Assembly (NCBI GenBank): GCA_001692895.1
Contig: KV748186.1
Location: forward strand, 1,417,785 to 1,481,784
Direction: 5' to 3'
Origin: Cenococcum geophilum 1.58
Taxonomy: Eukaryota > Ascomycota > Dothideomycetes > Gloniales > Gloniaceae
Length of the DNA: 64,000 bases
In this document: piece after piece, positions 11,101 to 24,136 of the stretch
Layout: each line of letters opens with the position of its first letter
Numbering within the stretch: position 1 is the stretch's first letter
Made by a program: the position numbers and the translations under genes
The notes under the pieces: generated by a model
Database searches by the model: none
Told to the model about the DNA's origin: nothing
The model's input: the letters and a program-made list of their open reading frames with translations, nothing else

Positions 11101-13902
11101 GTGTTAAGTCCTCTATAGTTAATATAAAATTAAATACCTCCTTTTAGCTTTTTAGTAAGAAGGATAAGGGCGGTTGCTAGTAATATGCTAGGATAAATAA
11201 ACTCTTTATTAAGGTACTTATTAATATACTTTCTTATAACTAAAAGTTTGTCTTTTAATATTAGGTAGGGTCTCTTATAAGGTAGCGTTTTTTCTTATTT
11301 AATATTAATAGTATAGTTATTAGGTTAATATAGGGGGAGTATATCTGCGCCCTTTTATAAGCATATATTAATAAAGTTATAGTACCTCTTAGGGAGGAGC
11401 TTGCGGAGTTCTTTGTTTGTAAGTCCTTTTTTAAGTTTTATAAACTTCTTAAAGTCTAAAGGTAAAAGTCTATAGAGTTCCGTAGGGGCGTTGTCTTCTA
11501 AAAGGTTAACTATATCTATCCTATTACTATAGAGGACGTAGTTTTATTCTTTATTAAACTTATATAGTTATAATTGGGAAGCTATAGTAACGGTTTAGCC
11601 TTTCCTATATGCTATACGGTAGAAGGCCGCGGTACTTATGTAGTAGTAGTTAGTTATAGGTGGGATAATAAGGGGTTTCTTAGGTTAATATCCTAGTAAG
11701 TAAATAGAGGTGGCTAGGCTATATCCTAGGCAAGTCTCTTTACAGTATTTAGAGTTAAAGGTTACTTTTCTCTTTTCCTAGTTAATAGTAGGGTTGTATT
11801 ATTTAAGCTAGCTCATTCTAAGAATAATAGGGTAGTTAGTAAGTAGTATAATATAGGCCTAGAGCTCTTTTTGGTGCCTATTTATATCTAAATAGAATTA
11901 TACTATATAGGCAATCTTTTATACGGTATAACTACCGTTAGTAAGTTATAGGGCGCGGGCTTTAGTAAGGGGTAAGGTAGGTAGGTTATAAGTACGTATA
12001 AGTTAGGTATTTATAAATTAGTTAATAACTCCGTAGTTAATTATAAAATAGCTTTTATATTATTTTATAGCAGTAGTTCTTATTATAGGTAAAACTATCT
12101 ATTTCCGTTCATTTATCTTTATTAAGTTATTTATTAAGTAGGCTAATATATAGATCCCTCTATTATTAGGGCGTCCTAACCTATGACTTAGGGCTAGGAC
12201 TTAGTGTTTTCCGCTTTTATATCTAATTCTACTACTATTACTGCGTCTTTATCTTGTACGGTAATAGCGTATAGCAACGTATTTAGTGTTTAGGGCATTA
12301 GGTTAGGTATTAGGTAGCGGGTACTAAACCTAGCTATTAGGTAGTTTGGGTTATTATAATAATAGCCTTTTTAATAGTATCTATAGTAGCGTCCTAATTT
12401 TTAGAGTAGCTCGCGCTTTCTATCTAGGAGTTTTTATAGAAAGGTTAGTATAGAAAGGTTAATATTAGCTCTAGTGGTACTTAAGGTAGTGGGCGTCGGT
12501 AGCTTAGTATATATAGGTTTAGTAGGCCCGGAGGGCTTTTATAGAGAGGTCTTTAAGTAAGGGTTAGTAGTAGCAATCTAATTTAGTTGTTGTTTAATCT
12601 TCTATAGGGCTGCTACCATGTTATAAATATTGTTATAGTTATAGCTAGCGGCTGCGTAACTAAGGCGATAAGTAACTTTTTTAAGGAGATCCTCCTAGTC
12701 TTTAGTATTATCTTAGGTAAGGGCTCCGGTATATTCCTAAAATTTAATATAGAACTTATTAAATAATTTAGTAGGGCTTATCTTTAGGGTATATAGTTTA
12801 GCTTAGTTAGTGGCTAGTAGGTCGTAGTTACGGTATATTAGGTTAAGATCGTTAAGGACTTCTTAGTAAGACTACTACTTTTAGGGGCTACTAGTCTTCT
12901 ATTAGGCGAAGAGTCTGTTAAATAGTATACCCTTTATTTACCTAATAATGTAGCTAATCTTAGTATCTTTTATAGGAAAAAGGTAGGCGCTCTAAGTTAG
13001 TTTCTTATAGATTTATATCTTCTAGTAGCTATATTCCTTACGGTCTCCTTAGAAGACTAGGGGATTAAGGTAGCATATATTAGATCTTACGGTAGCAGTT
13101 TAGGTTCAATTATTATAGCTTTTATTATTACTGCTTTAGTAGGGGTTTCTATTAGGTAAAGCTACTTAGCGCTAACCCTCTATTAAGCGTTAAGTAGGTA
13201 AAGTTACTAGGGGCGTAAAGACTTAGGTGGCGTTGTATATAGTAGAGAGGTATCTAGCGTTATTACAAATGTGCTTATTAAGCTAAGATTGTAAGTATTT
13301 AATTATGCCTTTTTTTTAGTGACTGTAGCAATTAGTATAATCTTATTCTTCTTTAACTGTTAAATGTTACGTTTAGACATACAGAGGTTATCTTCGGTTT
13401 CTTAATATATGTTATCCGCGAGCGCCTTATAAGCTTATAGGTCTTAGATAATATTACAATCTTAGGTAGTACGCATCTTAGCTTATATAAGCTTTAGGTG
13501 GTAGTTCTATAGAAGGCGGTAGTATTTATTAGGGTCTTGTACTACTATTTTTATAAACATCTTAGCGTCTTGTATTTCGATTTTAATAGGTAGTAGCCCT
13601 TCTATTTACTTATTCGTAGTTATATAGTTAATAAAAGATAAGATATTATTGGTGTCTATCTTCTTAGGGGTTAGGGCTAATAAATCGAATTCTCCTAGGA
13701 TTAATTGGCGTCGTAGGTTAAGTATAGGTATTAGATTATTCTTTAGGTTTAATATAATAGCTAGTAAGGAATATTGTCTTACTATTATGGGTTCCTTAGA
13801 AGTATAAAGTAAGGTAATTTATAGATACGCTGCTTTTAGTAGCGCGTACAGTATTATAGAGATGTAGAATTGGTTATAGGCTAAGCGTTAGTAGTAAGGG
13901 GG

Positions 13903-13912
13903 CGCAACGTAA
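13903..13912 (-). promoter_or_regulatory. Predicted self-priming site, chromovirus 1
   Basis: Two bases inside the 5' LTR the minus strand reads ACGTTGCG. Its complement CGCAACGT recurs in that LTR (minus strand of 13968-13975), about 45 bases downstream of a TATA-like GTATATTA. No TGG typical of tRNA priming is present. Confidence 0.6.
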
Positions 13913-14105
13913 TGTTATGGAACGAGGGCAGTGGCTATAGAGCGTATGTATTTAAGGAGTTTATAAGACGTTGCGTAATTAATTATAAGGGTTAAGGGTG
14001 TAAGGAGGTAATATACCTACGCGTAGCTAATATAAGCTGTACGCGAGGTGTATATAAGAGCACGGGGCTCTCCTATGGAGGCCCCTACGGTGGGGTTCTA
14101 TGACA
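13913..14105 (-). repeat. LTR (5') of the first chromovirus
   Basis: 193 bp, TGTTATGGAAC to GTTCTATGACA, same length as 7763-7955. It is followed by ACTTA and then by the resumed satellite. Confidence 0.9.
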
Positions 14106-14990
14106 ACTTATAAACTATAGCTATAAACAGACTCTTATTAGCTATAGTTATACTTTCTCTTCGCTAGGCAGCTCTACTTACTCCCTATAGCCATAAATAG
14201 GCTCTTATTAGCTATAGTTACACTTACTCTCCATTAGACAGCTCTATTTATAAGCTATAGCTATAAATAGACTCTTATTAGCTATAGTTATACTTACTCT
14301 CCGCTAGATAGCTTTACTTATAAACTATAGCTATAAATAGACTCTCGTTAGCTATAGTTATACTTACTCTCCGCTAAATAGCTCTACTTATAAACTATAG
14401 CTATAAAAAGACTCTCGTTAGCTATAGTTATACTTACTCTTTGCTAAATAGCTCTACTTATAACCTATAGCTATAAATAGACTCTTATTAGCTATGGTTA
14501 TACTTACTCTTTACTAAATAGCTCTATTTATAAGCTATAGCTATAAATAGACTTTTATTAGCTATAGTTATACTTACTCTCTACTAAATAGCTCTATTTA
14601 TAAGCTATAGCTATAAATAGACTCTCGTTAGCTATAGTTATACTTACTCTCCGCTAAATAGCTCTACTTATAAACTATAGCTATAAATAGACTCTCGTTA
14701 GCTATAGTTATACTTACTCTCTACTAAATAGCTTTATTTACTCCCTATAGCTATAGACAGACTCTTATTAGCTATAGTTATACTTACTCTCCGCTAGATA
14801 GCTCTACTTACGACCTATAGCCATAAAAGGACTTTTGTTAGCTATAGTTACACTTACTCTCTACTAAATAGCTTTACTTATAACCTATAGCCATAAACAG
14901 ACTCTCGTTAGCTATAGTTACACTTACTCTTTACTAGATAGCTTTATTTATGACCTATAGCTATAAATAAACCCTTATTAGCTATAGTAA
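14106..14990. repeat. 70-bp tandem satellite, right block (about 12-13 copies)
   Basis: Same unit as 7264-7762, with the 70-bp period checked at 14341, 14411 and 14481. The array decays after about 14990 into unrelated AT-rich sequence. Confidence 0.9.
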
Positions 14991-16260
14991 CACTTATTTT
15001 ACTTTATACTTACTTTCTAAATTTAAGTAGAATATAATTAGCTATAGAAACTTATATAGTATACAAAATTTTTACTTATTCTACTTATAGGCTTTAACTA
15101 AAATTAGCTATAATAATAAACGCGAGTCTAATACTGTAACTTACTATAAATGTTTCCATCTTCCTTAAAAATCTTAAATAGTCTTTAAGTCTAGAACAGT
15201 GTAAGCATGCATTAGATGCTTAGTTATAGTAGTAGGGTTAGTAGGTTAATAGATTTAATATAAATAAAAACTGTGCGAACCGTTACCTTCCTAAATAGCG
15301 GGCATTGGCTAAATTTCGAAGATTCGTCCTATAGCTATCTTTAGAGGTATTTTGCTATGTTCTAAACTAAACAATTCTGGAATAATTAATATAATATACT
15401 GTAGTAAAGACTATATTAGGTAAGGCGTATACTTATAAAAGCCAATTAGGCACTAAAGAGATTGACGCTAACTTATATGCCGTAGCGTGTAATAGGGTAG
15501 ATCCTAGAAAGGTAAGTATACTTTATTGGCATTACATACTTAATACTTCGCACTTAAGCCCTTGCGACTCTCTTTTGTAACGGATTTTAGATGCCTAATA
15601 GCTAAACCTATATGTAATGTATTACCTATTAGAACATAGGTTAAGATATAAGGCACTTGGCTAAGTCTTTATTTAAAATAAGTCCTCCTAGCCTTCTCTT
15701 CTCTTTACTTCTTTATAGAACACTATATGTCTTTTAATATACAGCCTATACGAGCTCTGGCTTTCCCCCCCTATATATACGCAGCGGTATATACGTAATT
15801 TCGCTTTCTTATATACTAAAGAACTTTAAGTTTAACTCTTACGATTAAGCTTAAAAATTAGAGACTTTACCTTTCTTGTAAGTGCACAGTGTCTACGCTA
15901 GATAGTGCACTTAATTAATTATTAGCAAAATTGCGTGTGTACGGCTGCGTGTATACGGGGGGGGGAAGCTGGAGCTCGTATAGGCTATATTACTAGTTTC
16001 CACCGAGTTTTAAGACCCTGCCTTAACACATCCTAATGCCGCATCGTCGCTTAAGGCTCTAAATAAGTGGATGGAGAACTTAAATATAGAACGCTAAAGC
16101 GATTTATAAAGCTAAAAAAAAATTATAGTACTTGGATTTTAGTCCTTAGAGGACCTAACGGATTGATAAAGTAGTGTAAGACTAATAATCTCTCTTGAGA
16201 CTCTTCAAATCACGTTATCTATGTTAATTGGTAAGGGCTGTCGCTTAATATCTCGCCCCG
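14991..16260. other. Degenerate spacer, no gene recognised
   Basis: No domain could be read on either strand. It contains a short GTGCAC-rich inverted stretch near 15882-15912 and a G-run at 15958-15966. Confidence 0.45.
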
Positions 16261-16456
16261 CGCTAGCAGGGAGGGTGCCGACCCGCTTATGCCACACCCT
16301 TGTCGAGGTGGCGTTTCCTAGACATTAGCGCGGTCAAAGCTACAATCTACTTTACGAAGGAGATAGGACGTTTATACCTAAGTGAACAACAAGCCGATTT
16401 TAATAAGCGAATACTTCTAAGAATTTCCTCTCCTACCTACACCTCCTAACCGACTA
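16261..16456 (-). repeat. Inverted-repeat arm B with terminal motif
   Basis: Inverted copy of 3163-3363, beginning with CGCTAGCAGGGAGGGTGCC, then CGACCCGCTTATGCC and ACACCCTTGTCGAGGTGG, and ending near CCTCCTAACCGACT. Differences between arms are mostly transitions. The arms are 13 kb apart; removing the chromovirus leaves about 6.6 kb between them. Confidence 0.8.
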
Positions 16457-17699
16457 TACTGCGAGCCTCTACCTTATGTGCCTCCGCTAGTGCGTTGCCG
16501 ATTAAGAAGCGCACGACGCTAAAACAGCCCCGCGGACACGAGGCGCCTTTAAACTCCGACTTTCTTCTAATAGTAACGTATTACTTTCCTTTATTTCCTT
16601 AGTTAAGTATAGTATTAAGCAATAGATATATAGTTCTTATAGTTGGCTTCTGAACTAGAGTAAGCATATTAGTGGTAGGAAGTATTTAGCTAGCGCTCCA
16701 TAACGACCTATACCCTAAATAGTGCAGCTATAATAGAATATATATATATATATATATATACGTAGGTTAAGAACTAGCGATAATTCTAGTGGTGGTATAG
16801 CTTAAAGAGATATAATAATATAAGTTTTAGCGTTAAAGTAAATATAAAAAGGGCCTTAACCGGAATATAGGGTGGCGTTTCTGCGACGGTTGCGTAACAT
16901 CTAATACGTATAGCCTCTTCTATATGGCACAATTATTATATAGGGTGTTATCTATTTAACTAAAGCCTCTTTCCTTAGCTAAAGAAAGGTGGCCGCTATA
17001 GAGTCGGCCGCTATAATTATAGGAGGTGGGTTCGTATTGCCCTATAAGGCTGATCTGAGCTAAGACCTATGCGTTAGTCTCTATAGGTAACTTTATTCTG
17101 CTACCTTCCGCTTATATATATAAGCGCAGTGTCCGCCTTTTAACTATAATCCCCTTACTTGCAATAAATCGACTTAAGGTATACTAATAGATACTATTAG
17201 TACCGAGATAGAAAATATATACCTTCTTTACTTCCCCTTTACGTTTAATTTTTATAACTAATGTAGCTATTATAGGAACTTACAATCCTTTAATATAATA
17301 TCTGCTTTAAGCTTAACTAGCTCTTAAATATAAATCTAAAGTATTTCTAGCTAATCTGTAATTAGGCGCTTATACTTTTTATAGCTATTAATTTTATAGC
17401 TATATACCATATTGCCACCAGAGACTTATTTAAAGAAGATTTATAGAATTATAATAGTGATTTTATTAATCCTAGTAAGCTCCTTTTAGCTTCTAGCTTA
17501 TCCCTTTTACCTATAGGTAAGCTAGCTAAACAGACCAAGGTAAGCACTGCTAATTAGTTTTCCTCTTATGACGGTGATTTAATGCTATCTTAAGGCGTCA
17601 ATATAACCCCCTAAAAGTCTCCCGCGGCTTCTCTTTAACACTCTTTATTCTATATAAAAAACTAGTTCCCCTTTATAGCTATAAACCTATTAATCTAAA
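16457..17699. other. AT-rich spacer with a (TA)n run
   Basis: A TA microsatellite lies at about 16738-16760. Plus-strand reading fragments are present between 17.2 and 17.7 kb, but I could not assign them or define exon limits. Confidence 0.4.
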
Positions 17700-17942
17700 G
17701 TGCGGAGATATTGTAGCAAAGTCCTAGTAGTTAACCCTATAATTATACGGATAACTAAAAAGAAGAGAAAGAACAGTCACTGTTTTAGGTAGACGAGTAA
17801 CGCCGTAAAGAGCCTTAATAATTAATTAACTATAATCTCTAATATATAAGGCGGGATAAGGTAGAGCTAGATAATATTTATAGATAGAATAACGTAGTGG
17901 AAGAACGTATAAAAGATGTGTCTCTTATTAAATGCGATCCTA
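17700..17942 (+). pseudogene. Unidentified plus-strand gene, part before chromovirus 2
   Basis: A frame reads KEEKEQSLF.VDE.RRKEP and then DKVELDNIYR, followed by NNVVEERIKDVSLIKCDP, with stops where CAG/TGG are expected. The frame continues across the insertion into 24137 onwards if one copy of the TCCTA target duplication is removed. The charged, helical composition suggests a coiled or DNA-associated protein, but I recognise no family. Confidence 0.45.
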
Positions 17943-18153
17943 TGTCACGGCTTAAATAAATACCTCTAAACCGAAGCTTGAACGAATGCTATATTACAAA
18001 GATACTAAGCTAAAGAGAAGGAAAAGGGGTTGCTAGGACCGATGTAAACAAATATATAGGGTGAGCCGCCAAGGCGCTAGCTTTAGGCGGGCTAATCGCA
18101 GGTCAGCAGAATATGACAGAATTTGGCAGGTAATGTACGATAGCACCGTTACA
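17943..18153 (-). repeat. LTR (3') of the second chromovirus
   Basis: 211 bp, starts TGTCACGGCTTAAA and ends CACCGTTACA. It contains GATACTAAGCTAAAG, the complement of the priming motif. Confidence 0.9.
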
Positions 18154-18365
18154 TTACCCCCCTCTTTAAAAGAAAGCCTGCCCTTAGGCTTAGTTAGAAA
18201 AAATAGGGTAGCACTAGGCTTATAAACGTAGGATTATAAAAATATAAGATAAGGAGATAAAGGGGATACGAGTCCGTCCTAACTAAGTATAAAGGGCGAT
18301 TGTGGGCTAAGTAGAAGCACTAGGCTAGAAAGAGTAGCCGCTAAAAGTCTTAGCACGGATCTAAC

Positions 18366-18404
18366 TAATTAGATAACTTTAACCGGCGGTTAAAGTTCCT
18401 AGAT
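18366..18404 (-). other. Conserved palindromic block, chromovirus 2
   Basis: TAATTAGATAACTTTAACC GGC GGTTAAAGTTCC, with the palindrome at 18375-18397; same block as at 8111 and 43204. Confidence 0.6.
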
Positions 18405-21400
18405 ATCTAAAATTTTATAGTACTAGCAGAAAACAGTAGAATATGGCAGAATTTGGCAGATAGCTATATTAGGGCTTTAGGGCGTTTTTGTCCCTATGTT
18501 CTTCCGGTAACTTATTATCTTTATTATACTAGCATTCTATCCATTTATCTAGGTACTTTAGGGGTCTAGGCGTATTAGGGTATTAGTTATAGAATTCTTT
18601 AAGCTTCTAGGGGCAGCCTATAAAGTTCCACATAGGGTACTAGGTTGGGTTAGGATTATAGCCCTTTCATTAAATACGGTATTTTAGCACTCCCTATACT
18701 ATCTTATAGGCTAGTATTTTGTTAACCTCCTATTTATTGTTACCGTTTACTTAAACTAGTAGGGGAGGCTTGTTCTTTTGTCTAGGTAATAGGTCGTTTA
18801 TAGCTTTCCGTAACTTATTTAGTAAGAAAATAGGGTGAACCCTAATTAAGTTTAGGAGCTTTATCTTATATAAGTTGCCTATCTTTTTAAGAACCTTATA
18901 TAGTCCTACTATCTAGTAGTCCAGCTTACGGCTAGGTTGTTCGGTTCTCTAATTCCTTGTTATAACCTAGACTATATCGCTAGGGGCAAAATCAGGCTCT
19001 TGACGGTGTTTGTTCGCCTGCTATTCTATTAACCTTTAAGCTTTTTCTAGGTTCTCGCGGGCTACCGTTTAGGCCTCCTCTAATTATTTAGCGTACTATT
19101 AGGCCTTAGTATAGGATAGCTTCTCTTATATAGTCTGGGGTTCTTTTAGCCTTTTCTAATTAAAGCTTATATAGGGTAAGTATTCCATTTCTAGCTAAAT
19201 TGGGGCAAACCCTATAAAGTTATGGGGTAGGGTTACTTGCGCGTAGTCTATTAAGGGTAGTAGTTTAGACTAGTTATCTTAGAAATAGTTAATAAAGGGC
19301 CTAAGCCTTTAGTCTAGGTACTAATTTATAATCTCTATCTAACCGTTTATTTGGGGGTAATAAGCTATAGAAAGCTTTAGCTTAATGCCTAAGATCTAGG
19401 TAAACTTATTTTAGAAGGCCGATATAAACTATAGCCTATAATCGGATATAATAGTATTTAGTAGTCTGTAGATTTGGTAGACGTAATAGATATATAGCCG
19501 GGCTGCCTCTTTAGTATTAATATTCTTATAATATAGAATTAAAAACGGGCGTTTACTAAAGCGGTTAACTATAACTATAACTATATTATATCCGTTATGG
19601 TCCTTAGGTAGTTTATAGAAGTTTATAAAAATATACTACTAAGGGCGCTCTAGTATTAAGAGTGGCTTAAGTAGTCCTAGGGTCTTATCCCGTGGGATTA
19701 TAGCTCTCTAGTAGTCTTTACAGTTCTATATATATTAATTGATATCTATAACCATTCTTAGCTAGTAGTAGCGGCAGTTAATAATTTTATAGGTCTTATT
19801 TTTGCTAGGGTATACCGTAGAGACTTAGCAATAAGCTTCGCGGATTAGTTTAGTCCGTAGATTATTAATATTAGAGACTATAAGCTACTCCTAGTATAGG
19901 AGCAATCCTTCCTCCGTCTTAAAATCGGGGTCTCCTTTTATAGCTTATTTGTGGAGGGCCCTTAGGGCGTTAGCCATATGGTTTATAGTTAGGAGGTGGT
20001 TAATTAGCCTTATTAGCTTATCTAAAGACTTCTCTATTAGTATTAGCTCGTTTTACTAGGAGTCTAGCTCCTTAAGAATCCGCGGGTTAAGCTATTCTAG
20101 ATAGAGGAGGGCGCGCGTCTAATATTAGGTCTTTAGCTTATCCTAGGGTTCTATATCTTATTCTCTTTAGGTTAGGGTATTAGCCTTAGAGTTTTGCTTA
20201 CTAGAATAATATATAATTATAAAGAAGAATTAGGAGAATATTTTAGCCTATTAGGCTTATCGCCCTATAAGCTGCTTTATAGTTATAAAGTACTCTAAGG
20301 CTTTGTAATCTATATATATCTTAATCCAGAAGTTCGTACCTTTAAGCTCTACGCGCTATTAGAAAAGTAATTAAATAATAGCTAGCATTTCTTTATTATA
20401 TATTTCATAGTTATACTTAGCTGGGTCTATTATCTTTAAAAAAAAAGCTATAGGGTATTATTTACCGTCTAGATATAACTGTAATAGGATTCCCGCTATA
20501 ACCCTATTAGAGGCGTCTGTTTCTAGCATTAATTTAAGGTCTAGGTTATAGTAATAAAGGATTAGGGAAGAGATAAGCCGATTCTTTACCTCTTTAAAGG
20601 CCTTTATATAGCTATTATTAAAGATAAAAGGCGTATCCTTCCTGGTTAGTTATATAAGAGGTTTTACTATAATTCCGTAGTTACGGATAAACTAGTAGTA
20701 GAAATTATAAAAACTAAGAAAGGACTAAATTCCTTTTACTATATAAGGGGGCTTCTAGTTACGGATTGCCTTTACCTTTTTAGGGTTAACCTTAATTCCT
20801 TCTATAGTTATAATAAACCCGAGGTATTTTATATGTTTTACCCCAAACTTGCATTTCTTAATATTAACTTATAAGCCCGTGTTCCGTAGTCTCTCTAGAA
20901 CCTTCTTAATATAAACTTAATACTTAAGTTCGTCGTCTAAGTATATAAGAATGTTATCTAGGTATACCGTATAGAATTTATTAAGGTAATTAAAAAGAAC
21001 GTTATTTATATACCTTTAGTACGTAGCCGGTTCGTTTATTAGTCTAAAAAAAAAAACTTTATATTTATAGGAACTATAGTAGGTATAGAATATTGTTAAA
21101 TCTTTAGATATAGGATCTATTCTAATTTGGTAGAAAGCTTAGCAGATATTAAGTTTAGTAAAGATCTTTACTTAGCTTAGGCGTATAAGGGTCTCATTAA
21201 TTAAAGAAATAGAATACTAGTTCTTTTAAGTAATAGCGTTTAGCTTTTAATAGTTAATATAAAAATAAAGGCCTCTATTAGGCTTTTTTATAAATAGAAT
21301 AGGGGAAGTAAAAGGGGCTTAACTTAGCTTGATAAACCCTTTATCCAAGTTATTAATTAAGTACTACTTTATTACTTTTAGCTTATCCGTTAATTAATAG

Positions 21401-23908
21401 TAGAGGGGGCTATAGCTTAGCGAGTTATTGGCCTCTAATTGAATTTTATAATTATATGTTTAGTAAGGGGGTAACTTATCTAAGGCCGCCTTTAAGAATG
21501 TATCCTTATAGCCTATATAAATAGTAGGAAGAAGGCGTTTAACTAGTTTCTTGTCGGTTTCCTTATCTAGCCTTTCCTCTCTATTATTAATAATTTAGTT
21601 AATCTTATATAGGCTTATTATAAAGACCTTATTATTCTTCCGGTATATATTAAAGTGGAACGCTATAGTACTAATTGCGGCGATATTTATAGTAGGGGGG
21701 TTAACTAATAATAGGGGCGTATGTAACTTTAGGGACTTCTAGGGTACTAGCGTTATCGTTACTCCTTTTAGCTCCTATTATATCTTTTAGAGGTTATCCC
21801 TTATATCCTATTAATACGTTCTTTTTTATAACGGTTAGATCTGTACGATTTAGATATTATCTATATTATTATTTGTCCTACTTCTATATATAGAGTCCTC
21901 TTTAAATATAGCACTTTAGGAGAGTATCTTTATTAGTATAGAGTTCTTTCTAGCTTTGCGGTAGGCGTTCTCTTAGGTAAAGGCTAGGTTATAGGCCCGG
22001 ATATTCTACTAGTAGGTAGGGTTAGCCCTTACGGCTAGTATCTTGCGGTTAGTTCGGATCTCCTTAATAAAGGAGGGTAACCTTAGTCTATCCTCCGGCT
22101 AGACGAACCGTCTTTTTTATATATTTAACTAAATATTAAAATAGGACATCTATTTTCGTCTAAGGATTATATTATAGGACCCTAGGTCTAGGATACAAAA
22201 GGGGATACTATATTAGCGTTATCCGTTAAGAGCGATATATAACTTTAAGACGTAGGTAACGGGCTAACCGGCTTGGCTATTATAGCCCTTTACCTAGATA
22301 GGCTTCTCTAGTTAGATAGCTTCTGCATTTAGAAACTTAGCAATATTATTTATATAGGTAGTATTTATAAAGGCGAAGCTATTTGCTCTAGTGTTAATAA
22401 GGGCAGTTATATTAACTCTATATCTATTTTAAGATACTATATATAGAACTATAAAATGCTTTCTACCCATTAACTAACTAAAATTAATCTCTTTAAGATT
22501 GATAGGGTACCCTAGGGGGGAGTCTTTCCCTAGGGTTCTTCTTTTCCTAACTTATTAAACGTTTCTCCTTCCTCTATCTCCTTAATATCGCCTATATCCT
22601 TTAGCTCTGGGTAGGATAAGGTAAAGTAACCTTGCTTATTGTAGTTAAAGCACATAGCCGAGGTAGGGTTAATTAGAGTATTACAGCAAATACTAGTTAA
22701 TAGCGTAATACGTAGCTGGTTAGGCGAGGCTCGCTAGTGCGTAGTTATAACCGCCTTTGGTATAAGAGTAGTCGTAACTTATCTTTCTGCTCTAGCTCCT
22801 ATAGGTATAGCTAGCGAGTTCCGATTATTACGGAGTTACTTCTACTAATTAGGGCGGGCGTTAATCCGCTTTAGTTTTAAGTCTAATAATAGGAAATAAG
22901 CTATAAGTCTTTTATAGGTTAGTAGGTTATCTAAGGTTATAGTAATCTTTTCTTATAGCCGGATTATTAGCTTATTGTACAGGTCTAATTAGTAATTCTT
23001 AAGGGGAACCTAGCCTTCTCCTATAAGGTATAAGAATTAAGTCTAGAATTTGGCAAAGGGTTAGTTTAGTTTTATTATTAGGTAATTATAGTTATAATAG
23101 GCATCCCGTACTTTATTTAGGTTAATATAAATAGCCGCTAGGTGCCGTATTATCTTATTAATAGATATAAATTGGATAGAGGAGTTGTCCTTAAACTTGG
23201 CTTAAAGGTGCCGTTAGGCGTCCCTAGTGGTTTAACTAAAGAGGTAGAGTATTTTGGCTTCTTTAGAAAGGAAATGGTTATAATTAACGCGGAGCTTTCC
23301 TTATACTTAAATCCTCTAATTCTTAAAGGTAGGGTCTATTCTATTAGATAATAGTAGGGGGTTAGGGAGCTTAACGGACTTTAATTACTTCGTTATTATA
23401 TCCATACTCCCTAGTGTATTGCATTTAGTAGAGTAAATAGGTTGGCTAGGGCTTTAAGAAGGGGAAGCTAGGCTATTTTATAGGGCCGTAAGGCTTTCTA
23501 GGATCTCTTATAGGGTCTCTTGTATATTTCTTACTTTAAGACAATTAGCTTCCTAGCTAGCTACAAGGGCGTAAATCTGCTTGCGTATGTCTATAATATT
23601 ATTATTATCTTTAATTTCTAATCCCAATTGGATCTTAGGTTCCTCTTAGGTAGAGGTAGCTCTCTTAAATAAGCTTACTTTAGGTGCTATTGTTAGCTTC
23701 CTAAGGTTCGTCGGTATTATATGCTTTAGTTTTAATTCTAGGGGTATAGGTCCAGTTCTGTCTAGCTTATAAGATAGGATATTATCCAGGCCTTCCCAGG
23801 TAATGTAGAGTTGTTTTGGTGTCTAAGTATAGTATATTAATACGTTGTTGCAGACAAAGTTTCTTTAGGGTGGGATATTATTAAGGCCTTCCCAGGCAAG
23901 GTAGGGAG

Positions 23909-23920
23909 AGCTTAGTATAA
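23909..23920 (-). promoter_or_regulatory. Predicted self-priming site, chromovirus 2
   Basis: The minus strand next to the 5' LTR reads TTATACTAAGCTC. The 10-mer AGCTTAGTAT (its complement, 23909-23918) recurs in the LTR on the minus strand of 23980-23989, about 47 bases after a TATATAT-type motif that is clearest in the left LTR. Confidence 0.65.
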
Positions 23921-24131
23921 TATCACGGCTTAAACAAATGCCTCTAAACTAAAGCTTAAACGAATGCTGTATTACAAAGATACTAAGCTAAAGAGAAGGA
24001 AAAGGGGTNGCTAGGACCGATGTAAACAAATATGTAGGGTNAGCCGCTAAGGCGCTAGCTTTGGGCGGGCCAATCGCAGGTCGGCAGAATATGGCAGAAT
24101 TTGGCAGGTAACGTGCGATAGCGCCGTTATA
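23921..24131 (-). repeat. LTR (5') of the second chromovirus
   Basis: 211 bp, better preserved than the partner (for example CGGCAGAATATGGCAG against CAGCAGAATATGACAG). Ambiguous bases occur at 24009 and 24041. Confidence 0.9.
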
Positions 24132-24136
24132 TCCTA

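Larger units (their letters stand above)
7763..14105 (-). mobile_element. Ty3/gypsy chromovirus, 6343 bp, RIP-inactivated
   Basis: 193-bp LTRs (7763-7955, 13913-14105) with ends TGTCACGGAAC/GTTCTATGACA flank a minus-strand element; target duplication ACTTA (7758-7762, 14106-14110). The polypurine tract is the complement of the C-run just right of 7955. Minus-strand order from right to left is gag (about 12.3-13.8 kb), reverse transcriptase, RNase H, integrase, chromodomain. Evidence includes RFGQFKYTIIPF (near 10920), the RT active site YLDDILI (10810-10841), a zinc-finger remnant near 9500, integrase ITIDFIINLPP (9380-9420) with NILIII, and a chromodomain-like tail with LYYKAIYTGFGI and DFKNAKDLISNFY (8290-8425). 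Stops throughout make it dead. It splits the 70-bp satellite. Confidence 0.92.
17943..24131 (-). mobile_element. Ty3/gypsy chromovirus, 6189 bp, RIP-inactivated
   Basis: 211-bp LTRs (17943-18153, 23921-24131) with ends TGTCACGGC and GCCGTTACA-like; target duplication TCCTA (17938-17942, 24132-24136). The polypurine tract (complement of CCCCCCTCTTT) follows 18153. Minus-strand order is gag with a decayed zinc knuckle CFNYNKQGYF (22623-22652), RT active site FYTVYLDNILIY (20939-20976; the second Asp is now Asn), integrase NIVIVIVNRFSK (19546-19595), and a chromodomain with KGYNPNP and KLKEFYN.YPNTPRPLKYLD (18530-18682). Stops throughout. It is inserted into a plus-strand reading frame. Confidence 0.92.

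Noticed and set aside
7264-14990. CRISPR array
   Set aside because: The repeats are contiguous 70-bp satellite units with no spacers, in a fungal context.
23142-23351. Plus-strand open frame of 69 codons
   Set aside because: Lies antisense inside the gag region of chromovirus 2.
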